DNA of 64,000 nucleotides from Oceanomicrobium pacificus (lineage in GTDB: Bacteria > Pseudomonadota > Alphaproteobacteria > Rhodobacterales > Rhodobacteraceae): contig NZ_WUWG01000006.1 of NCBI RefSeq assembly GCF_009833495.1, positions 168,180 to 232,179 of the forward strand, in the 5' to 3' direction. Under the pieces are notes generated by a model, which saw only the letters and a program-made list of their open reading frames with translations, made no database searches and had not been told where the DNA came from. The position numbers and the translations under genes were made by a program. Below, piece by piece: positions 1 to 9,166 of the stretch (within the stretch, counting starts at the first letter, position 1; the number at the start of each line of letters is the position of its first letter).

Positions 1-1856
1 CCATCGAGACCCAGACGCCGTGGGCCGAGCGCCAGTCGGCGCGCACCTTGTTTGAATTTGTCGGCAACACGGCCAATGCTTGGCCGGACCGGCCGGCCGT
101 GTCGTTCCAGCTGAAATCCGGTCCGACGGACAAGAATGTCACCGTCAGCTGGGCGGACCTGCGCGCCAATGTGGCCCGCACGGCCAACATGCTGCGCCGG
201 ATCGGCATCGGCGAGACGGATGTGGTCGCCTATATCCTGCCCAACAGCCTGGAGACCGTCTACACGCTGCTCGGCGGCGCGACGGCGGGCATCGTCAACC
301 CGATCAACCCGCTGCTCGAGCCCGAGCAGATCAGCGCCATCCTGCGCGAAACGGGGGCCCGCGCGGTCGTCACGCTCGCACCCTTCCCAAAGACGGATGT
401 GGCGCAGAAAGTAGCCGAGGCCGTGCGCCACGCGCCGAACGTCAAGACCGTCCTGCAGGTCGATCTGAAACGCTACCTCTCGCCGCCCATTTCATGGCTG
501 GTGCCGCTCCTGCGACCGAAGCTCGAGGTGCATCACCATGCCGATGTGCTCGACTTCGCAGCCGAGATCGCGCGCGAGAACCCGACCCTCGATTTCGCCG
601 AGACCGGCGAGGACCGCGTCGCGGCCTATTTCCACACCGGCGGCACGACGGGCATGCCCAAGGTCGCGCAGCACCGCTATTCAGGCATGATCTACAATGG
701 TTGGTGCGGCCATGAGTATATGTTCACCGAAGAGGATGTGCTGGTCTGCCCGCTGCCGCTCTTCCACGTGATGGCGGCCTATCCGATCCTGATGTCCTGC
801 ATCTCGTCCGGCGCGCATATGGTCATGCCGACGCCCGCGGGCTATCGCGGCGACGGTGTGTTCGACAATTTCTGGAAGCTCGTGGAACGCTACCGCGTGA
901 CCTTCCTCGTGACGGTGCCGACCGCGGCGGCCGCGCTGATGCAGCGTCCGGTCGATGCGGATGTTTCCTCGCTCAAATATGCGATCAGCGGCTCCGCCCC
1001 GCTACCGGTCGAGCTGTTCAAGAAATTCGAGGACGCGACCGGCATCACCATTCTCGAAGGCTATGGCATGACCGAGGCCACCTGCCTCGTGTCGATCAAC
1101 CCGCCCTTCGGCGAGCGCAAGATCGGTTCGGTCGGACTGCCTTTCCCCTATACGGAAGTGCGCATCCTGCATTCCGACGAGAACGGCACCATCGTCAAGG
1201 AATGCGAGACCGACGAAGTGGGCGAGATCTGCGTGTCCAACCCCGGCGTCATTCCCGGCAGCACCTATACGGAACATGCCAAGAATCACGGGCTGTTCGC
1301 GAATGACGAATATCTGCGCACGGGCGATCTCGGCCGGATCGACGCAGACGGCTACATCTGGATCACGGGCCGCGCCAAGGACCTGATCATTCGCGGTGGT
1401 CACAATATCGACCCGGCGGTGATCGAGGAGGCGCTGATGGCGCATCCCGATGTCAGCTTCGTCGGCGCGATCGGCCAGCCCGACGCCCATTCGGGCGAGC
1501 TGCCCTGCGCCTATGTCGAATTGCGCGAAGGGGCCGAGGTCGATGACAAGACGCTCTACCAGTTCGCCAAGTCCCATATCGTCGAGCGTGCCGCCGTGCC
1601 GAAACATGTGGAGATTTTGGGCGAGCTGCCGAAGACGGCGGTCGGCAAGGTCTTCAAGCCCGACCTGCGCAAGCTCGCGATCACGCGCGTCTATGACAAG
1701 GCGCTGGAAGATGGGGGCCTGACCTGCCGTGTGGCGGGCGTGGTCGAGGACAAGAAGCTCGGCCTTGTCGCCGAACTTGGCCGCGACGAGAGCGACGAGG
1801 CCGCGGTCAATGGCGTGCTTGGCAGCTTTTCGCGGCCGTGGCGCTGGGCGGAGTGA
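1..1856 (+). CDS. Acyl-CoA synthetase (AMP-dependent ligase), 5' partial
   Basis: Activates a carboxylic acid with ATP to an acyl-adenylate and transfers it to CoA. The reading frame is open from the window edge (codons from base 3), so the true start lies upstream; the TTG at 48 is not convincing. The adenylation signature YFHTGGTTGMPK lies about residue 200 of the visible part, GYGMTEAT near 340, and the hinge/C-terminal motif RTGDLGRIDADGYIWITGR with the conserved Asp and Arg follows. Near the end, KTAVGKVFKPDLR contains the usual catalytic lysine. Visible length of about 617 residues is near the roughly 630 aa of rhodobacterial long acyl-CoA synthetases, so little is missing. The exact substrate cannot be told. 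A hairpin terminator follows the stop. Confidence 0.9.
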   Translation, partial: IETQTPWAERQSARTLFEFVGNTANAWPDRPAVSFQLKSGPTDKNVTVSWADLRANVARTANMLRRIGIGETDVVAYILPNSLETVYTLLGGATAGIVNPINPLLEPEQISAILRETGARAVVTLAPFPKTDVAQKVAEAVRHAPNVKTVLQVDLKRYLSPPISWLVPLLRPKLEVHHHADVLDFAAEIARENPTLDFAETGEDRVAAYFHTGGTTGMPKVAQHRYSGMIYNGWCGHEYMFTEEDVLVCPLPLFHVMAAYPILMSCISSGAHMVMPTPAGYRGDGVFDNFWKLVERYRVTFLVTVPTAAAALMQRPVDADVSSLKYAISGSAPLPVELFKKFEDATGITILEGYGMTEATCLVSINPPFGERKIGSVGLPFPYTEVRILHSDENGTIVKECETDEVGEICVSNPGVIPGSTYTEHAKNHGLFANDEYLRTGDLGRIDADGYIWITGRAKDLIIRGGHNIDPAVIEEALMAHPDVSFVGAIGQPDAHSGELPCAYVELREGAEVDDKTLYQFAKSHIVERAAVPKHVEILGELPKTAVGKVFKPDLRKLAITRVYDKALEDGGLTCRVAGVVEDKKLGLVAELGRDESDEAAVNGVLGSFSRPWRWAE

Positions 1857-1888
1857 CGCGGGAAACCACTCGCATTTGAACAAAATGG

Positions 1889-1920
1889 AAAGCGCATTTC
1901 TGGGAAGAAGTGCGCTTTTC
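1889..1920 (+). terminator. Rho-independent terminator after acyl-CoA synthetase
   Basis: Inverted repeat AAAGCGCA (1889-1896) and TGCGCTTT (1911-1918) followed by a short T-run, 33 bp after the ligase stop codon. The stem is 8 bp with possible extra inner TTC/GAA pairs. Seen directly in the sequence; function is inferred. Confidence 0.7.
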
Positions 1921-2011
1921 GCCTTTATTGGCACCGTTCCTTCACAGTTTCACCCGATTGTCCACCGATAACGGACGGGCCGTGGGGGCAGTGCTTGAGA
2001 AGGACACTATC

Positions 2012-2320
2012 ATGTCGCGTTCGCGTATACTTGCCTGGGGGGCGGCCAGCTTGCTCCTCGTCGATCTCATCCTTGTGGACGGCATGGCCGATCTCGGCCC
2101 GCTGTCGATCCTCGCCTTCCTGCTCCTGTTGCTCAGCGCCTTCGGTCCCGCCCGGCGCGCGCCCAATATCGCCATGCTGAAAATGCCGACGCTCGACAAG
2201 CGCATCCATGCCGACGGGATGCCCAGCGATGCGGCCGACGCGCTGCGCCGCCGGATGATCGAGGCGCACCGCAATCGCTATCGCCGCCCGGCGCCGGAAC
2301 TCGTTCTAGAGCACGGGTGA
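2012..2320 (+). CDS. Small membrane protein, unknown function
   Basis: A 102-residue protein whose first half is strongly hydrophobic (about residues 8-47, one or two membrane segments, Leu-rich), followed by a basic cytoplasmic-looking tail rich in Arg (ALRRRMIEAHRNRYRRP). The ATG at 2012 is chosen because a GAGAAGGA Shine-Dalgarno-like sequence lies about 7 nt upstream; a longer in-frame reading from 1910 would add an unlikely leader. Its 3' end overlaps the convergent cardiolipin synthase gene by 15 bp. I do not recognise the family. Confidence 0.6.
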   Translation: MSRSRILAWGAASLLLVDLILVDGMADLGPLSILAFLLLLLSAFGPARRAPNIAMLKMPTLDKRIHADGMPSDAADALRRRMIEAHRNRYRRPAPELVLEHG

Positions 2321-3739
2321 GGCGAGGCGCGCCAGCCGCACCAGCAGCTTGAACCAGACCGGACGGCGCTCATAGTCGTCCGGATCGAATATCCGGCTCT
2401 TCTCCATGTCGCGGAGCAGCATCGCCTCCACCTTGGCATTGAAATCCGCGTCTCCGATCAGGGTCGTGATCTCGAAATTCAGCCGCAGCGAACGGTTGTC
2501 GAAATTGGCCGTGCCGACAAAGGCGGCATTATGGTCGATCAGCACGACCTTCTGGTGAAGGAACCCGTCCGTGTAGCGGTAGAAGGTGATCCCGCTTTTC
2601 ACCCCTTCGGGCAGATAGGCAAAGGCCGCGAGCCAGACGATCCGGTGATCGGGCTTGTCGGGCAGGATCACCCGCACGTCGACGCCGCGCAGCGCGGCCA
2701 GTTGCAGCGCCGAGACGATGTCGAGGTCCGGCACGTAATAGGGGCTGACGATCCAGAGTCGCTCGGTCGCGCTGTTGATCGCATGCAGCATCAGAAGGTT
2801 GGCGCTCTCGAATGTGTCCGCCGGACCGGTCGCAAGCACAAGCGCGGCCTTGTCGCCGGATGCGCTGGGCTTCGGCGTCCAGTCGAGCGGCAGCATCTCG
2901 TCCTTCAGCCAGAACCAGTCCTCCTGAAAGGACAGCTGGGCGCCCTGTACGATCGGCCCCTCGATGCGCACATGCGTGTCCCGCCAGCGCCCGAAATGGG
3001 GGTCGAGCCCGAGATATTCGTCGCCGACATTGTGCCCGCCGATGAAGCCCACACGACCGTCCACGACGACCACCTTGCGATGGTTGCGGAAATTGATCTG
3101 GAACCGGCTGCCGCGGCGCGAGGAACTGTTGAAGGCGGCGGTTTCCACGCCGCCATCGTCCAGCGTCTCGAAATAGGCATGCGGCGTGCTGCCGGACCCG
3201 ACGGAATCGTAGATCAGCCGGACCATGACCCCCCGCGCGGCGAGGTCGAGCAGTGCCTTCTGCAGCCGCCGGCCAAGCTTGTCGTTGCGGATGATGTAGA
3301 ATTGCACGAGCACATAGTCGCGGGCCTCGTCGAGCGCGGCGAAGATGCTCTGGAAAGTCGCCGATCCGTCGATGAGCAATTCCACGTCGTTGCCGCGTGT
3401 CACCGGCATGTCCGCCAGCCGCTCCACTGCGCGGATCGAGCCGAGACGGGTTGAGGAGATTTTGTCGAGCGGCGGGCGCAACGTGTCGGTCAGGCCTTCA
3501 TGGGCGATCACCTTCAACTCGGAGCGTTTCCGGTCCTCCAGATAGCCCGAGAAGCGGCGGCGACCGAAGGCCAGATAGGCCGGCACGGCGAGCCAGGGCA
3601 GGGTGACGAGACTGATCGCCCAGGCAATCGAGCCCTGCGTCGTGCGCGATTCAAGAAGGGCCGCCACCGCACAGCCGAGACCGGTCAGGTAGACCAGTGC
3701 CGCGAAGGCGGAAAAGAGGACGGTCAGGTCGGCTTCCAT
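2306..3739 (-). CDS. cls: Cardiolipin synthase (phospholipase D family)
   Basis: Condenses two phosphatidylglycerol molecules to cardiolipin and glycerol at the inner membrane. The 477-residue protein has two N-terminal hydrophobic segments (about residues 5-30 and 36-58), typical of bacterial ClsA-type enzymes. It then has two HKD (HxKx4D) motifs: NHRKVVVVDG with His at about 220, and LHQKVVLIDHN with His at about 395, the latter followed by GTANFDNRS. Length and domain order match the family. It is probably the distal gene of a pair with the upstream endonuclease/exonuclease/phosphatase gene (27 bp gap, same strand). Alternative: another PLD-family phosphatidyltransferase. Confidence 0.9.
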   Translation of the reverse strand: MEADLTVLFSAFAALVYLTGLGCAVAALLESRTTQGSIAWAISLVTLPWLAVPAYLAFGRRRFSGYLEDRKRSELKVIAHEGLTDTLRPPLDKISSTRLGSIRAVERLADMPVTRGNDVELLIDGSATFQSIFAALDEARDYVLVQFYIIRNDKLGRRLQKALLDLAARGVMVRLIYDSVGSGSTPHAYFETLDDGGVETAAFNSSSRRGSRFQINFRNHRKVVVVDGRVGFIGGHNVGDEYLGLDPHFGRWRDTHVRIEGPIVQGAQLSFQEDWFWLKDEMLPLDWTPKPSASGDKAALVLATGPADTFESANLLMLHAINSATERLWIVSPYYVPDLDIVSALQLAALRGVDVRVILPDKPDHRIVWLAAFAYLPEGVKSGITFYRYTDGFLHQKVVLIDHNAAFVGTANFDNRSLRLNFEITTLIGDADFNAKVEAMLLRDMEKSRIFDPDDYERRPVWFKLLVRLARLASPVL

Positions 3740-3766
3740 AGGGGCTCCGCTTGCGGGTCGCGCCTG

Positions 3767-4486
3767 TCAGTCTGCCGTGCCGCTGTCTGTTTCATCAAGA
3801 GTGATGTCGGCCCAGATCGGCAGATGGTCGGAGGCCTGGCGCGACAGATCGGAATGGTGGACACCGCAGGCCTCGACCCGCACGCCGTGGCCGGTGGCGA
3901 ACCGGTCGAGCGCGACGACCGGGCGCGCGGCATGGAAGCTCGGCCCCGGCGTGACCAGCTGGAACTGGCGGGTGAAGTCGCGCAGATTCGGCCCCGAGCG
4001 CCGCCATTCGTTGAAATCGCCCGCTACCACGGTCGGGGGCGATCCGCTCAGCCTGTCGAGCTTGGCCAGCACGCGCCGCACCTGCTGGCGGCGCACGGTC
4101 GACAGGAGCGCCAGATGCACGCCCACGACCCGCAGCCGCTGCCCGTCCACATCCACATCGACCATGATGGCGCCGCGCGGCTCCAGCGTCGGCAGCATGA
4201 ATTTGTGACGCCGCAGGATCGGTAGCGCATCGCGCACGAGAATGGCATTGCCGTGCCAGCCGATCGATCCGGTCCGGCGTGCAATGCCCGCGATCGTGTA
4301 GGCACTGTCGGCCTCGATCACATCCTGCGGCAGGCTGCTGATTCGGTCCCCGAAGCGCAGATCGGCCTCCTGAAGGATGACGATGTCGGCGTCGATCTCC
4401 TGCAGGACGGAGAGAATCCGCATCGGGTCGCGGCGACCGTCCAGTCCCACGGATTTCCGGATATTGTATGATGCGATGCGAAGCAT
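3767..4486 (-). CDS. Endonuclease/exonuclease/phosphatase-fold protein
   Basis: A 239-residue member of the EEP superfamily (Mg-dependent phosphodiesterases such as exonuclease III, DNase I and sphingomyelinases). Visible motifs are the N-terminal RIASYNIRKSVG with the metal/phosphate Asn, an acidic ILQEADLR with the catalytic Glu, VVAGDFNEW in the centre, and the C-terminal SDHLPIWADI with the Asp-His dyad. No signal peptide is visible, so it probably acts in the cytoplasm. It lies 27 bp upstream of cls on the same strand; in many proteobacteria EEP proteins neighbour PLD/cls genes, which hints at a membrane-lipid role but does not prove it. Substrate unknown. Confidence 0.85.
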   Translation of the reverse strand: MLRIASYNIRKSVGLDGRRDPMRILSVLQEIDADIVILQEADLRFGDRISSLPQDVIEADSAYTIAGIARRTGSIGWHGNAILVRDALPILRRHKFMLPTLEPRGAIMVDVDVDGQRLRVVGVHLALLSTVRRQQVRRVLAKLDRLSGSPPTVVAGDFNEWRRSGPNLRDFTRQFQLVTPGPSFHAARPVVALDRFATGHGVRVEACGVHHSDLSRQASDHLPIWADITLDETDSGTAD

Positions 4487-4578
4487 GACCCATCCGCGCA
4501 GATGCGTTGCGCATCAGTTGCCCCAAACGGGCGGCAAACTCAAGCGCTTGGGCGAAACGGGCATGAAATGGAAGGAGC

Positions 4579-4653
4579 TGGTGCCGCTGGGCAGGATTGA
4601 ACTGCCGACCTCATCATTACCAATGATGCGCTCTACCACTGAGCTACAGCGGC
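4579..4653 (-). tRNA. tRNA-Thr (GGT)
   Basis: On the minus strand a complete cloverleaf can be read: acceptor GCCGCTG paired with CAGCGGC, discriminator A and encoded CCA, D-arm GCTCAGTGGTAGAGC, anticodon stem CATCA/TGATG around loop TTGGTAA (anticodon GGT), and T-arm GGCAGTTCAATCCTGCC. Length is 75 nt with CCA. It is flanked by the EEP gene and the murA block, and no duplicated 3' end is seen nearby. Confidence 0.95.
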
Positions 4654-4739
4654 TCCTTGAGGCGGCGTTTTAGCCGATTTGCGCCCGAGTGCAAGCGCAA
4701 ACTGGACCCCGATGCATCAGGTGGGTTAGAGGAAGAATG

Positions 4740-4922
4740 ATGAAAGAGACAGATGGCGGAAAAGCAACGGGCAAAGGGCGGGGCGGCGCACCGGCGGGCG
4801 ATCGGGAAGATCGGCTGAAGGCGGCGTTGCGTGCCAATCTGCAGCGCCGGAAAAGCCAGAGCCGGGCGCGGAAATCGGCCACGGATACGGCCGACAGCAG
4901 CGCGCCCGCACCCAAGGACTGA
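4740..4922 (+). CDS. Small basic hypothetical protein upstream of murA
   Basis: A 60-residue, highly charged protein rich in Lys, Arg, Gly and Ala, with a central DRLKAALRANLQRRKSQSR stretch that is probably helical and a disordered Ala/Ser tail. No membrane or signal segment. GAGGA ends 6 nt before the ATG at 4740; the adjacent in-frame ATG at 4737 would be too close to it. The gene lies 54 bp before murA in the same direction, a position where rhodobacterial genomes often carry a small protein of this kind. Function unknown. Confidence 0.6.
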   Translation: MKETDGGKATGKGRGGAPAGDREDRLKAALRANLQRRKSQSRARKSATDTADSSAPAPKD

Positions 4923-4976
4923 CGCCAGACAGACTGCGCGGCCACCCTGCCGCGCCAACCGGAAAGATACAGGCAC

Positions 4977-6242
4977 ATGGATTCCATTCTCATCAAGGGC
5001 GGCACAGCGCTCCACGGGCGCATCCCGATCACCGGCGCGAAGAACGCCTGTCTGACACTGATGCCCGCAGCGCTTCTGTCCGACGAACCGCTGACGCTGA
5101 CCAATGCGCCGCGCCTGTCGGATATCCGCACAATGACCGAACTGTTGCAGTCGCTCGGCTGCGAAGTGGCGGCGCTGCAAGGCGGACGGGTGCTGGCCAT
5201 CGGCGCGGAGGAGATCACCAACCACCGCGCCGACTATGACATCGTGCGCAAGATGCGCGCCTCTATCCTGGTGCTCGGGCCAATGCTGGCGCGCGACGGT
5301 CATGCCACGGTTTCGCTGCCCGGCGGTTGCGCGATCGGTGCGCGCCCGGTTGATCTGCACCTGAAGGGGCTGGAGGCGCTCGGGGCTGAACTGGAATTGC
5401 GGGACGGCTATGTCCATGCCCGCGCCGAAGGCGGGCTGAAGGGCGGCACGGTGGAGTTTCCCTTCGTCTCTGTCGGGGCAACGGAAAATGTGTTGATGGC
5501 CGCAACGCTGGCCAAGGGCACGACCGTGATCCGCAACGCTGCGCGCGAGCCGGAGATCGTCGACCTTGCCGCCTGCCTCAGTGCGATGGGTGCGCGGATC
5601 GACGGTGCCGGGACCGACACGATCACCGTCGAGGGTGTCGACCGGTTGCATGGCGCCACCCATCAGGTGGTGACCGACCGGATCGAGCTCGGCACATATA
5701 TGTTGGCGCCTGCGATCACCGGCGGCGAGGTCGAACTGCTCGGCGGCCGCCGCGCGCTCGTTGAAAGCTTCTCCGAGCGGCTGGAAGCGGCCGGGATGGA
5801 GGTCACCGACACGGCCGACGGGCTGAAAGTCAGCCGCACCAACGGGCGCATCCGCCCAGTCGATGTCGTCACCGCGCCGCATCCGGGTTTCCCGACCGAC
5901 CTGCAGGCCCAGATGATGGCGCTGCTCACGCTCGCGGACGGCACCTCGAAGCTGGAGGAACGGATCTTCGAGAACCGGTTCATGCATGCGCCCGAGCTGA
6001 TGCGCATGGGCGCGCGCATCGACGTGCATGGCGGCACGGCGACCGTCGAGGGCGTGGAGCAGTTGCGCGGTGCGCCCGTCATGGCCACCGATCTGCGGGC
6101 GAGCGTGTCGCTCATCCTCGCCGGTCTGGCCGCGTCGGGTGAAACGCTCGTGAAACGTGTCTATCATCTGGATCGCGGCTATGAGCGGGTGGAAGAAAAA
6201 CTCTCCGCCTGCGGGGCGCAGATCGAACGGATAGCGGAGTAG
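4977..6242 (+). CDS. murA: UDP-N-acetylglucosamine 1-carboxyvinyltransferase
   Basis: First committed step of peptidoglycan synthesis: transfers enolpyruvate from PEP to UDP-GlcNAc in the cytoplasm. The 421-residue protein starts with the substrate-binding GAKNA motif (Lys22-Asn23) and has the catalytic cysteine at about 118 in [10 protein letters not shown]; the Cys (rather than Asp) suggests a fosfomycin-sensitive form. Two EPT domains are present and length matches the family (about 420). GGAAAG lies upstream of the ATG at 4977. It heads a row of same-strand genes (DUF2948, hisD, UPF0262 and on to yacG). Confidence 0.97.
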   Translation: MDSILIKGGTALHGRIPITGAKNACLTLMPAALLSDEPLTLTNAPRLSDIRTMTELLQSLGCEVAALQGGRVLAIGAEEITNHRADYDIVRKMRASILVLGPMLARDGHATVSLPGGCAIGARPVDLHLKGLEALGAELELRDGYVHARAEGGLKGGTVEFPFVSVGATENVLMAATLAKGTTVIRNAAREPEIVDLAACLSAMGARIDGAGTDTITVEGVDRLHGATHQVVTDRIELGTYMLAPAITGGEVELLGGRRALVESFSERLEAAGMEVTDTADGLKVSRTNGRIRPVDVVTAPHPGFPTDLQAQMMALLTLADGTSKLEERIFENRFMHAPELMRMGARIDVHGGTATVEGVEQLRGAPVMATDLRASVSLILAGLAASGETLVKRVYHLDRGYERVEEKLSACGAQIERIAE

Positions 6243-6247
6243 GCTTC

Positions 6248-6727
6248 ATGGCAGATGCCCGGTTTGAGGATGGCGCGGAACAGCCCCTGCGGCTGAAGGC
6301 GGAAAGCGCGGAAGATCTCGCCGTATTGTCGGCCATGGTGCAGGATGCCGTGGCCCAGACGGCCGAGATGAGCTGGCTGCCGCGGCACCGCCGTTTCGCG
6401 CTCCTCATCAACCGGTTCCGCTGGGAGGATCGCGACCAGGCAGCCCAGCAGAAGCGCGCGTACGAGCGCGTGCAGGCGACGCTGGTGATCGACGGGGCGC
6501 TGAAGGTGCGGAGCAACGGGATCGATCCGGCCGACAAGGATCTGGTGTTGGATCTGCTGGCGCTGCGGTTTGTCGAAGGCGATGCCCCGGCGGGGCGCTT
6601 GACGCTCATTTTCGCCGGCGACGGAGAGATTGCGATCGACGTGGAATGCCTCGATGTCACGCTGACCGACCAGTCGCGCCCCTATGTGGCCCGCGCCAAG
6701 GAAGCGCCGCGCCATCCGCTCGACTGA
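6248..6727 (+). CDS. DUF2948 family protein
   Basis: A 159-residue protein matching the alphaproteobacterial DUF2948 family, which is regularly found directly after murA and before hisD. Recognisable parts are LKAESAEDLAVLSAMVQDA near the N-terminus, the SWLPRHRRFALLINRFRWE core, and a C-terminal acidic beta-rich part ending in an LTDQSRPY segment. No catalytic motif, membrane segment or signal peptide is visible. Five bases separate it from the murA stop, so co-transcription is likely. Biochemical function is unknown. Confidence 0.85.
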   Translation: MADARFEDGAEQPLRLKAESAEDLAVLSAMVQDAVAQTAEMSWLPRHRRFALLINRFRWEDRDQAAQQKRAYERVQATLVIDGALKVRSNGIDPADKDLVLDLLALRFVEGDAPAGRLTLIFAGDGEIAIDVECLDVTLTDQSRPYVARAKEAPRHPLD

Positions 6728-6806
6728 CGCTTGCGGCAACGCGGCTCTTGTGCCGGACGGGTGGCGGCGCTAGGGCAGGGGCAGTTCTGGCGCGGGAGAG
6801 AGCGTG

Positions 6807-8117
6807 ATGCCTGTTTTTCTGGATGCAACATCGGCAGGGTTCGAGGCGGATTTCGCCGCCTTTCTGGAGACCAAGCGCGAGATTTCGGCCGATGTGGACG
6901 CAACCGTAGCGGATATTCTGGAGACAGTGCGCGCCCGTGGCGACGCCGCTCTGGTGGACTACACCAACCGGTTCGACCGCCTATCCCTGTCCGCCGACGG
7001 GCTGGAGATCGGCGCTGAGGAAATCGACGCGGCCATAGCGAAAGTGCCGCCTGCGGATCGCGCGGCGCTGGAACTCGCGGCTGACCGGATCCGCGCCTAT
7101 CACGAAAAGCAGCGCCCCGAGGATGCCCGCTGGGAAGATGCGGCCGGCGCCAGCATCGGATGGCGCTGGACGGCGGTGCAGGCGGCGGGCCTTTACGTGC
7201 CGGGCGGTCTGGCCTCCTATCCGTCTTCGGTCCTGATGAACGCGATCCCCGCCAAGGTGGCCGGGGTGGAAGAACTGATCGTCTGCGTGCCGACGCCCAA
7301 AGGCGCGGTCAATCCGCTGGTGCTGCTTGCGGCCCGGATCGCGGGCGTTGACCGGGTGTTCCGCATCGGCGGCGCGCAGGCGGTGGCCGCACTGGCCTAT
7401 GGCACGGAAACGGTCCCGAAGGTCGACAAGATCACCGGCCCTGGAAATGCCTATGTGGCGGCCGCCAAGCGGCGTGTGTTCGGCCATGTCGGCATCGACA
7501 TGATTGCGGGCCCGTCGGAGATCCTCGTGATCGCGGATGCGGAGAATGACCCGGATTGGATCGCGCTCGACCTCCTGTCGCAGGCCGAACATGACGAAAG
7601 CGCCCAGTCGATCCTGATCACGACCGATGCAGAGTTTGGCCGCGCTGTCGCGGCCGCGGTCGAGAAGCGGCTCAAGACCCTGACGCGGGCGGCCATCGCC
7701 GGTCCAAGCTGGCGGGACTATGGCGCGGTCATCACCGTGCCGGACATGGCGACCGCAATCGCCCTGTCGGACCGGATCGCGCCCGAACATCTGGAAATCT
7801 GCACCTCCGACGCAGATGCCGTCGCGGCACGCATCCGCCATGCCGGGGCGATTTTCATCGGCGCCTGGACGCCCGAGGCGATCGGCGATTATGTCGGCGG
7901 CCCGAACCATGTCCTGCCGACGGCACGCTCCGCCCGCTTTTCCTCCGGCCTGTCCGTGCTCGATTTCATGAAGCGCACGACCGTCGCGCGGATGAGCCCC
8001 GACGCGCTTGCCGCCATCGGTCCGGCGGCGGAACGGCTGGCGATCTGCGAGGATCTGGAGGCCCACGGCCTGTCGGTGCGGGCGCGTCTCGACCGGCTAA
8101 ACAGGGGGCGCGAATGA
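6807..8117 (+). CDS. hisD: Histidinol dehydrogenase
   Basis: Catalyses the last two steps of histidine synthesis, oxidising L-histidinol to L-histidine with two NAD and a zinc ion. The 436-residue sequence shows AAGLYVPGG, the conserved TGPGNAYVAAAKRRVFG segment, DMIAGPSEIL, and the HDESAQS zinc region, plus IAPEHLEI with the catalytic Glu-His pair near residue 325. ATG 6807 is preferred to GTG 6804 because GGGAGAG ends 6 nt before it. The stop overlaps the start of the UPF0262 gene by 4 bp, which suggests translational coupling. Confidence 0.97.
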   Translation: MPVFLDATSAGFEADFAAFLETKREISADVDATVADILETVRARGDAALVDYTNRFDRLSLSADGLEIGAEEIDAAIAKVPPADRAALELAADRIRAYHEKQRPEDARWEDAAGASIGWRWTAVQAAGLYVPGGLASYPSSVLMNAIPAKVAGVEELIVCVPTPKGAVNPLVLLAARIAGVDRVFRIGGAQAVAALAYGTETVPKVDKITGPGNAYVAAAKRRVFGHVGIDMIAGPSEILVIADAENDPDWIALDLLSQAEHDESAQSILITTDAEFGRAVAAAVEKRLKTLTRAAIAGPSWRDYGAVITVPDMATAIALSDRIAPEHLEICTSDADAVAARIRHAGAIFIGAWTPEAIGDYVGGPNHVLPTARSARFSSGLSVLDFMKRTTVARMSPDALAAIGPAAERLAICEDLEAHGLSVRARLDRLNRGRE

Positions 8118-8602
8118 GTGACAGCAACCGCCTGAGCGACATCCGCCTCGACGATAGCGGACTGCCGCCACCCACACCCGAGATCGAGCAGGAGCGGCGG
8201 GTCGCGATCTTCGACCTTCTGGAGCAGAACAGTTTCGCCTTGCCGGTCCGCGACGGGGCGGACGTGCCGGACGGACCCTACGTGCTCGACCTGTCGATCC
8301 GCGACCGGCGGCTCGTGTTCGAGGTCAGCACCGAAGCCGGTGCGCCGGTCGGGGCCTTCCACCTGTCGCTGACGCCTTTCCGGCAGGTGGTGAAGGATTA
8401 TTTCCAGATCTGCGAGAGCTATTTCGACGCGGTCAAACGCCTGCCACCAAGCCAGATCGAGGCGATCGACATGGGGCGGCGCGGGATCCACAACGAGGGC
8501 TCGCGGGTTCTGCTCGACCGGCTCGACGGCAAGGTCGAGACCGACATGGCGACCGCGCGGCGGCTCTTCACCCTTATCTGCGTTCTGCATTTCAAGGGCT
8601 GA
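8114..8602 (+). CDS. UPF0262 family protein
   Basis: A 162-residue protein of the alphaproteobacterial UPF0262 family, typified by the VFDL.. and FHLSLTPFRQVVKDYFQIC segment followed by an RRGIHNEGS motif and ending ARRLFTLICVLHFKG, all of which are visible. It overlaps hisD by 4 bp (ATGA) and is followed after 3 bp by a phosphatase-like gene, an arrangement conserved in Rhodobacterales. No known biochemical activity; soluble, no signal or membrane segment. Confidence 0.85.
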   Translation: MSDSNRLSDIRLDDSGLPPPTPEIEQERRVAIFDLLEQNSFALPVRDGADVPDGPYVLDLSIRDRRLVFEVSTEAGAPVGAFHLSLTPFRQVVKDYFQICESYFDAVKRLPPSQIEAIDMGRRGIHNEGSRVLLDRLDGKVETDMATARRLFTLICVLHFKG

Positions 8603-8605
8603 CGG

Positions 8606-9076
8606 GTGGCGGATCTCCCCGGCTCGGTGCTTTTCTGCTGCGACTATAACGCAGTGCGGTCGCCCATGGCCGAGGGGATCCTCAAGCAGCGGTTCGGACG
8701 CCAGATCTATGTCCAGTCCGCCGGCGTGCGGCATGAGCTTGAAATCGACGGGTTCGCCATTGCCGTCTGCGCGGAAATCGGCGTGGAACTGTCGCGCCAC
8801 CGGTCCCGCTCCTTCGAGGAGATGGAGGAATGGGGCGACAGTTTCGACAGTTACGACCTGATCGTGGCCATGTCGCCCGCCTCCCAGCGCGCGGCACTGG
8901 AACTGACCCGCCACTATGCTTTGGAAGTCGAATATTGGCCCGTGATCGACCCGACAGGCTTGGGCGAGAGCCGGGCCGACAAGCTGGCGGCCTACCGCCA
9001 GACGCGCGACCAGATCGTCGCGCATGTCACCCAGCGCTTCGGCGCGGGTCCGGATGCCCCGACACCGGGCGCCTGA
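8606..9076 (+). CDS. Low-molecular-weight phosphatase family protein
   Basis: A 156-residue protein with a GTG start 3 bp after the UPF0262 stop. The N-terminal phosphate loop reads CCDYNAVRSPMAEG, a CX5R signature as in low-molecular-weight protein tyrosine phosphatases and thioredoxin-coupled arsenate reductases. The rest keeps the LMWP fold pattern (SAGV, RSRSFEE, YDLIVAMS). The usual C-terminal DPYY is replaced by an IDPTGLGESR segment, so it is not a classical LMW-PTP. Substrate unknown; arsenate reductase is possible but there is no ars context. Part of the murA-yacG gene row. Confidence 0.8.
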   Translation: MADLPGSVLFCCDYNAVRSPMAEGILKQRFGRQIYVQSAGVRHELEIDGFAIAVCAEIGVELSRHRSRSFEEMEEWGDSFDSYDLIVAMSPASQRAALELTRHYALEVEYWPVIDPTGLGESRADKLAAYRQTRDQIVAHVTQRFGAGPDAPTPGA

Positions 9077-9166
9077 TGCGTTCCCGCTTGATATTTTCGC
9101 CATTTGGGGCCATTTAACGCCCAGCCGGACACAAGCGCCGGTTGTTGCAACAAGATCGGAGAGACC

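Noticed and set aside
4644..6167. A 507-codon open frame on the minus strand opposite murA
   Set aside because: Lies wholly on the antisense of murA, runs through the tRNA-Thr gene region and shows no protein family pattern.
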